From assembly GCA_900313355.1 (NCBI GenBank), contig OMQZ01000116.1:1-19818 (forward strand): a stretch of 19,818 nt of DNA, given 5' to 3'. The first letter of the stretch is position 1. Every line of letters starts with the position of its first letter. Below the pieces are notes generated by a model. The model saw only the letters and a list, made by a program, of their open reading frames with translations, was not told where the DNA came from and made no database searches. Below, piece by piece: positions 15,420-19,818 of the stretch. The position numbers were made by a program, and so were the translations under genes. This stretch comes from an uncultured Rhodospirillaceae bacterium (GTDB lineage Bacteria; Pseudomonadota; Alphaproteobacteria; RF32; CAG-239).

Positions 15420-15438
15420 GTCTATAAAAATTATAGAC
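15420..15438. promoter_or_regulatory. Perfect palindrome just upstream of the kinase-like promoter
   Basis: GTCTATAA (15420-15427) and TTATAGAC (15431-15438) form an 8-bp inverted repeat with a 3-base centre. It sits five bases upstream of the TTGACA -35 and includes the stop codon of the glycosyltransferase gene. No T-run follows on either strand, so it is not a good terminator; an operator or activator site is possible. Confidence 0.35.
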
Positions 15439-18400
15439 TTCTTTTAAATTTAATAATCCTTGCTGATTTTGATGTTGTTTTTTGAGACTGTTCAGTTTGC
15501 CATGCTTGCAAATTATTAATCACGGACTGTTGCTCATCAATTTTTTGCATCAACTCAGTTTGTAGTCCCTTCACATCTGTTTGTATTTTCTCAATTTCTT
15601 TGCTCATTTGAGACAAAACTTTTTCAAGTTTAGTGTTTATTTGGGATGTCATTTGCTCATTTACCTTTTGAAGCAATTCCTTTTGTTGCACTTCCATATC
15701 AGATTGCATTTTTTTAATTTTTGAACTTAACTCAGCAAATCGGCTTTCAAAAGACGGATCCGTATCTGTTTTCTTTTTATGGAACAATAAATAGCCTAAG
15801 CCTTTGTTGTGCTTAAATTTACGGTAAACCTTATTGGAAATATTTTCCAAATCCTTCAAATTTGGATACATTTCATTAATCAGCGCATTCAATTCAGCTT
15901 TTGTATATTCATGTGAGGTTTGCTTAATTTCAACACCAATCGTTTGCCCATCTTTAACAGCCATTTCATAGCGATATGGTTCGTCGTGCCATGTTTTAAT
16001 GGGAGATGATAAAATCTCTTTGCCATCGATTTTGATTGATTTGTAATCAATCCAAACAGGCATGCGAACCCCTTTGCTGTTTTTCTTATCTTGTCCGCGA
16101 AAAGAAAATTGCAACTTTCCGTCTTTGATAATTTTAATACTTAACTTTTGTCTTGAATTTGACGTTTCAATAACTGCTCCAACACCTTTTTCATTTATAA
16201 ACCATTTCGGTTTATTTGTTTTTATGTTTTTCCCGGTAACGACAATATCGTTATCTGATGCGCCATAATTTTTAACATCTATCCTCATCTCTTGAAGAGT
16301 TTGCTCAATTTCTTTTGAACTTGGGTTAAGTGATTTAGCTTTTTGCATAATCCGTTGCAACAAACTGCTTTCTACTGTTTTTTCGTTCATTGGCGTACCT
16401 TTCATTCTAGCATTATAAACCTGTATTCCGCATATATAAATTTTTTTATGTTCTTTTGTTTGTTTTTGATAAAACAAACCACCTCGATATTTAAATTTGC
16501 GATGAACAATTTTTGAAACCTTATCTAAATCAGGCAAATTCGGGTTAAACAGTTTAATCAGCCATTTTAACTCATTTTGGTCGTATTGGTGTGGAATTTG
16601 CTTTATTTCGACGTTAACAATTTGCCCGTCTTTAACAGACATCTCATAACGATATGGTTCATCATGCCATGTTTTAACAGGTGATGATAAGATTTCTTTG
16701 CCATCGATTTTGATTGACTGATAATCAATCCAAACTTTCTTGCGAACCCCTTTACTGTTTTTCTTATCTTGACCGCGAAAAGAAAATTGCAACTTCCCGT
16801 CTTTAATAACTTTAATACTTAACCTTTGTCTTGAATTTGATGTTTCAACAACTGTTCCGATACCTTGCTCATCAGCAAACCATCCCGGTTGACTTGCTTT
16901 TATATTTTTCCCGGTAACAACAATATCATTATCTGATGCACCAAAATTCTTGATATCTACTCTTATCTCTCGAAGAGTTTGCTCAATTTCTTTGACTCGT
17001 TTGTTAATTAACTTAATCTTTTGTAGCATTCGGCATGATAAATCATAAAAACACCATATTGTTTTTTTTATTTGAGAATCCTTCACATTTGTACTTAATG
17101 CTACTCTCAGGCTTTTAAGCGAATTGTCATAAATTTTTTGAGCCATATTTTGTAGACACGTTTTCATTATTTGATAATCTTGATCTTTCTGCTCAATTGC
17201 CATAATCATTGTTTTTGTTAATTTTTCATTGCTTTTATAAACAAAACTGTTTTCATTATTAAAGCCATATTTTTTCGCAAATTTTTCAACCACTAGACAT
17301 GGCAAATTAAATCCATATATCAATTGAAATGAACCGCTTGTGCCTAGCTTTAGATAACGGTTATGTTCTTTATTTATTGGATCTAATAATGTTAGAAAAT
17401 AGTCGGCATTTTGAACTTCTTGATACATTTGAAAGTATCCTAAACGTCCTTTTATATCAAAATATTCTTGAAGTTCTTCCGGTATAATTAATTCCTTTCC
17501 TTTACCCACAATAGTTACTTTAAAATTCTTAATCCCTTCATTGTATAATTTTTGAACAGTAGAAATCAATAAATCATAATTTTTTCTTTGTTTTTCAATA
17601 TTTCCGACGACAATAAAATTAGTTATTTTATTTTTATGATGCGGTAAAATTTTACCAAAATAGATGGGAGTAACTTCAAAAATACGATCATTTTTTCTGA
17701 ATTTTTTCAGAACAATTGGAATAGCTCTCCAGTATACATTTCGAAGGTTTTGTTGTGTATGCTCCACACATAGTTTTTGCAGACCCTTTTGTTTATATTC
17801 AATCAAATCTAAAATTGAGGTTCTATCGTAATCATAAAGTACATCGGAATTAAACAAGCATACCTTATATTCCGACATCGCACTTGAATTGAGATACTTG
17901 ATAATATTTTGTTGTTTTTCATATTTAACATTAATATTATCAAACATATATAATGGGTTTTCATTACTCTGTTTCTCATTGATTAATACATCAACGGCGT
18001 AACCTAAGTCTATAAAGTATTGAATATACCCCGGTAAACATTCTCCATGACAACTGTTTAATTCAACAATCAAAACCCTGTTTGCATAAGTCAATATATA
18101 TTTATAAAAACTATTTAATGGTTCATTTTTATAATTTAATTTATTTTTCGCCATGAAAGATACTATTTTTCTGACAAAGATATCTTTGATTTCCTTGGCC
18201 TGGATTCTGCGCATATGGTATTTACATTGCTCTACAAAAAATGATAAATACTCTTGTTCCAGTTCCAAATATTTATTTTCTGTGCACAAAAATGTATAAA
18301 CATCTTGTAAGAAATAAATAATGTCTGAAGTTTTATCGATACTTTTAGAGATTCCCATCGTTGAAGATTGCTGATTGTCTCTATAAATATACAAATTTTC

Positions 18401-19818
18401 ATCAAGAAAAGATATCTTTTGTGCCAGGATTAGAGATTTTACGCTAAAAATGACATCTTCGAAATATATTTTTGGCGTAAAGAATATATCGTTTTCAAGA
18501 ATAAATTGCCGACGATACAATTTACAAAATGGATAAAAGTGAGAAAATAGGGCATTTTTAATATCTCTATATGTGCAAACTTTATCAATTTGTAATTTAT
18601 AAGAACTTAAATCTCGAAATTTATCAATGAACATTTGTTTCGTTTGATTGTTATAGGTCGCGCAACCATACAAACAAATATCGCTTCCTTCAGAAACAAT
18701 TTTATTATATAATTTCTCCAAACACTCATTATCTAGGTAATCATCCGAATCACAAAAAAATATGTACTCTCCCTTTGCGTATTTGATTCCATTATTTCTA
18801 GCCACTCCTTGTCGCTGGTTACTTTGTCTTATAATACTTATCCTTTTATCTTTTTGAGCATATTCCTTCAATACATCAAAACTGTTGTCCGTTGATTCAT
18901 CATCGATACAGATAATTTCAATTTCTTTTAATGTTTGATTAATTAGAGAATCTAAACAATCACCTAAATATGTTTGGGTGTTATATACCGGTATTATCAC
19001 AGATATTCTAGGATGAAGGTCTATTGTCCTTTGATTAATTATCTGAACATTTAGTTCTTTTTGTATGTCTGAATAGAACGCTGATATTTTCGAAGAAGAA
19101 GATAATTTTACATATTTTAAAATCTCTTTATTACAAGCATCATACATTTGTAAAGGACAACGATTTATCAAGTCCCTCATACTCATAACAAAAGTAGCAT
19201 CTAAGGCTTCTTTGTAGACATTAATTTTTCTGTATTTTTCGAGCGTTTCATATACTTTACAGTAAATATTTACAATATCTAGAATTTTTCTGCTTGAATT
19301 TCTTTCACTCATAATCGAGTTTTTGCGCTGTAGATAAAAATACATTGCTTTATCTGTTACAGAATAAGTTTGACATTGAACCATATACGCCCATAGCCAA
19401 TATTCATCCTCATTGATTAAGCCCTCAGGAAATCTGATGTTAAACTTCTTAATAATAGACATTTTATATAACTTATTCCATGCTGTCGGAAAAATTTCGG
19501 ATCGTATATTCTGTCCTATCTCAAACTTTCCTACTTTATGCCATCTATTAATCCATGCTTGAACTGACTGGATTTTTTTCTCATCACCAACGCAACAAGT
19601 TTTTCCTATTGAAACGTCAGAATTATCATAAATCATATTTTTATATAAAATTTCTATTGTATTTTCTTCTATGTAATCATCCGAATCTATAAAATAAATC
19701 AATGCGGAACGACAATTTTTGATACCAGTATTACGGGCCGCTGATAATCCTTGATTTTTTTGTGTTATAATTTTAACACGTTCATCTTTTTTTTCGTACT
19801 CTTCCAAAATTTTTAGAG
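15431..19818 (-). CDS. Giant multi-domain glycosyltransferase, partial (N-terminus beyond right edge)
   Basis: At least 1461 codons; the frame is open to the right edge (LKILEEYEKKDE), so the first TTG at 19807 is not the start, and about 50-60 residues are missing. Counting from 19807, residues 1-250 are a GT2 (GT-A) domain with DSDDY at 41-45. Residues 267-570 are a second GT2 domain (ISVIIPVYN start, a second DSDDY near 353). Residues 577-863 look like a GT-B, GT4-type domain (VVGNIEKQRKN, VTIVGKGK). Residues 939-1106 and 1165-1332 are two near-identical copies of a module with WIDY and TWHDEPYRYE. Residues 1347-1446 form a coiled coil (MQKIDEQQ-type heptads). Such proteins build cell-surface polysaccharide or glycosylate surface proteins. 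No membrane helix is seen; the basic tail KSARIIKFKRSL may contact the membrane. Confidence 0.9.
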   Translation of the reverse strand, partial: LKILEEYEKKDERVKIITQKNQGLSAARNTGIKNCRSALIYFIDSDDYIEENTIEILYKNMIYDNSDVSIGKTCCVGDEKKIQSVQAWINRWHKVGKFEIGQNIRSEIFPTAWNKLYKMSIIKKFNIRFPEGLINEDEYWLWAYMVQCQTYSVTDKAMYFYLQRKNSIMSERNSSRKILDIVNIYCKVYETLEKYRKINVYKEALDATFVMSMRDLINRCPLQMYDACNKEILKYVKLSSSSKISAFYSDIQKELNVQIINQRTIDLHPRISVIIPVYNTQTYLGDCLDSLINQTLKEIEIICIDDESTDNSFDVLKEYAQKDKRISIIRQSNQRQGVARNNGIKYAKGEYIFFCDSDDYLDNECLEKLYNKIVSEGSDICLYGCATYNNQTKQMFIDKFRDLSSYKLQIDKVCTYRDIKNALFSHFYPFCKLYRRQFILENDIFFTPKIYFEDVIFSVKSLILAQKISFLDENLYIYRDNQQSSTMGISKSIDKTSDIIYFLQDVYTFLCTENKYLELEQEYLSFFVEQCKYHMRRIQAKEIKDIFVRKIVSFMAKNKLNYKNEPLNSFYKYILTYANRVLIVELNSCHGECLPGYIQYFIDLGYAVDVLINEKQSNENPLYMFDNINVKYEKQQNIIKYLNSSAMSEYKVCLFNSDVLYDYDRTSILDLIEYKQKGLQKLCVEHTQQNLRNVYWRAIPIVLKKFRKNDRIFEVTPIYFGKILPHHKNKITNFIVVGNIEKQRKNYDLLISTVQKLYNEGIKNFKVTIVGKGKELIIPEELQEYFDIKGRLGYFQMYQEVQNADYFLTLLDPINKEHNRYLKLGTSGSFQLIYGFNLPCLVVEKFAKKYGFNNENSFVYKSNEKLTKTMIMAIEQKDQDYQIMKTCLQNMAQKIYDNSLKSLRVALSTNVKDSQIKKTIWCFYDLSCRMLQKIKLINKRVKEIEQTLREIRVDIKNFGASDNDIVVTGKNIKASQPGWFADEQGIGTVVETSNSRQRLSIKVIKDGKLQFSFRGQDKKNSKGVRKKVWIDYQSIKIDGKEILSSPVKTWHDEPYRYEMSVKDGQIVNVEIKQIPHQYDQNELKWLIKLFNPNLPDLDKVSKIVHRKFKYRGGLFYQKQTKEHKKIYICGIQVYNARMKGTPMNEKTVESSLLQRIMQKAKSLNPSSKEIEQTLQEMRIDVKNYGASDNDIVVTGKNIKTNKPKWFINEKGVGAVIETSNSRQKLSIKIIKDGKLQFSFRGQDKKNSKGVRMPVWIDYKSIKIDGKEILSSPIKTWHDEPYRYEMAVKDGQTIGVEIKQTSHEYTKAELNALINEMYPNLKDLENISNKVYRKFKHNKGLGYLLFHKKKTDTDPSFESRFAELSSKIKKMQSDMEVQQKELLQKVNEQMTSQINTKLEKVLSQMSKEIEKIQTDVKGLQTELMQKIDEQQSVINNLQAWQTEQSQKTTSKSARIIKFKRSL
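15813..16314 (-). repeat. Glycosyltransferase module, copy 2
   Basis: About 500 nt that align without gaps to 16491-16992, offset by exactly 678 nt. It encodes KEIEQTLQEMRID to KVYRKFK and includes GASDNDIVVTGKNIK and SFRGQDKKNSKGVR. Most differences look like third-base changes, indicating a recent duplication or ongoing gene conversion. Confidence 0.9.
16491..16992 (-). repeat. Glycosyltransferase module, copy 1
   Basis: The partner of the copy at 15813-16314. Long DNA stretches are nearly identical (for example around 16690-16810 against 16012-16132). The 58-residue linker between copies (positions 16315-16490) is unique and contains MKGTPMNEKTVESS. The module resembles the beta-rich accessory domains carried by other gut-bacterial GT2 proteins, by recollection only. 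Confidence 0.9.

Noticed and set aside
19805..19807. TTG as the start of the glycosyltransferase
   Set aside because: The frame stays open to the window edge, and the residues before it continue a typical GT2 sequence. The conserved VIIPVYN start is missing, so the true start lies outside the window.

Overview
The window looks like chromosomal DNA of a moderately AT-rich, probably host- or gut-associated alphaproteobacterium. The evidence is an alphaproteobacterial-type aspartyl-tRNA synthetase, a TlpA-like thiol-disulfide protein beside a tiny LptM-like lipoprotein (a pairing familiar in that class), and Sec signal peptides with a cell-envelope emphasis. The taxonomic placement is inference. 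Two small genes (2040-2594 and 13998-14363) have visibly different codon use and no Shine-Dalgarno sequence, and may have been acquired.

Layout. 1-1221 (minus) is a compact operon: LptM-like lipoprotein, then a TerY-like von Willebrand A (VWA) protein, then a PP2C-type phosphatase that runs off the left edge. 1316-1879 (plus) is a divergent TlpA/ResA-like exported thioredoxin. 2040-2594 (plus) is an orphan secreted protein with its own terminator. 2715-11423 (minus) is one unbroken 2902-codon gene for a secreted, extremely cysteine-rich modular protein, with a good promoter and a strong terminator. 11667-13436 (plus) is aspS, ending in a bidirectional terminator shared with 13465-13788 (minus), a small secreted six-cysteine protein. 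13998-14363 (plus) is an orphan cytosolic protein with a folded leader. 14415-15359 (minus) is an atypical kinase-like protein with a near-consensus promoter. 15431-19818 (minus, cut by the right edge) is a giant multi-domain glycosyltransferase. It carries two GT-A (GT2) domains, a GT-B domain, a tandemly duplicated module with an exact 678-nt period, and a coiled-coil tail.

How the genes relate. The window joins envelope and surface functions (giant Cys-rich protein, small Cys-rich protein, TlpA-like protein, glycosyltransferase, lipoprotein) with phospho-signalling parts (VWA plus PP2C, kinase-like protein) around the housekeeping gene aspS. The most striking object is the 2902-residue Cys-rich protein. 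By eye about one residue in ten is Cys, and the protein is built from several families of internal repeats. Its function cannot be read from sequence. A disulfide-stabilised surface or extracellular fibre or adhesin is the simplest hypothesis. No tRNA, rRNA, CRISPR array, insertion sequence or phage gene was seen. No gene-free stretch exceeds 300 bp; the longest is 11424-11666.
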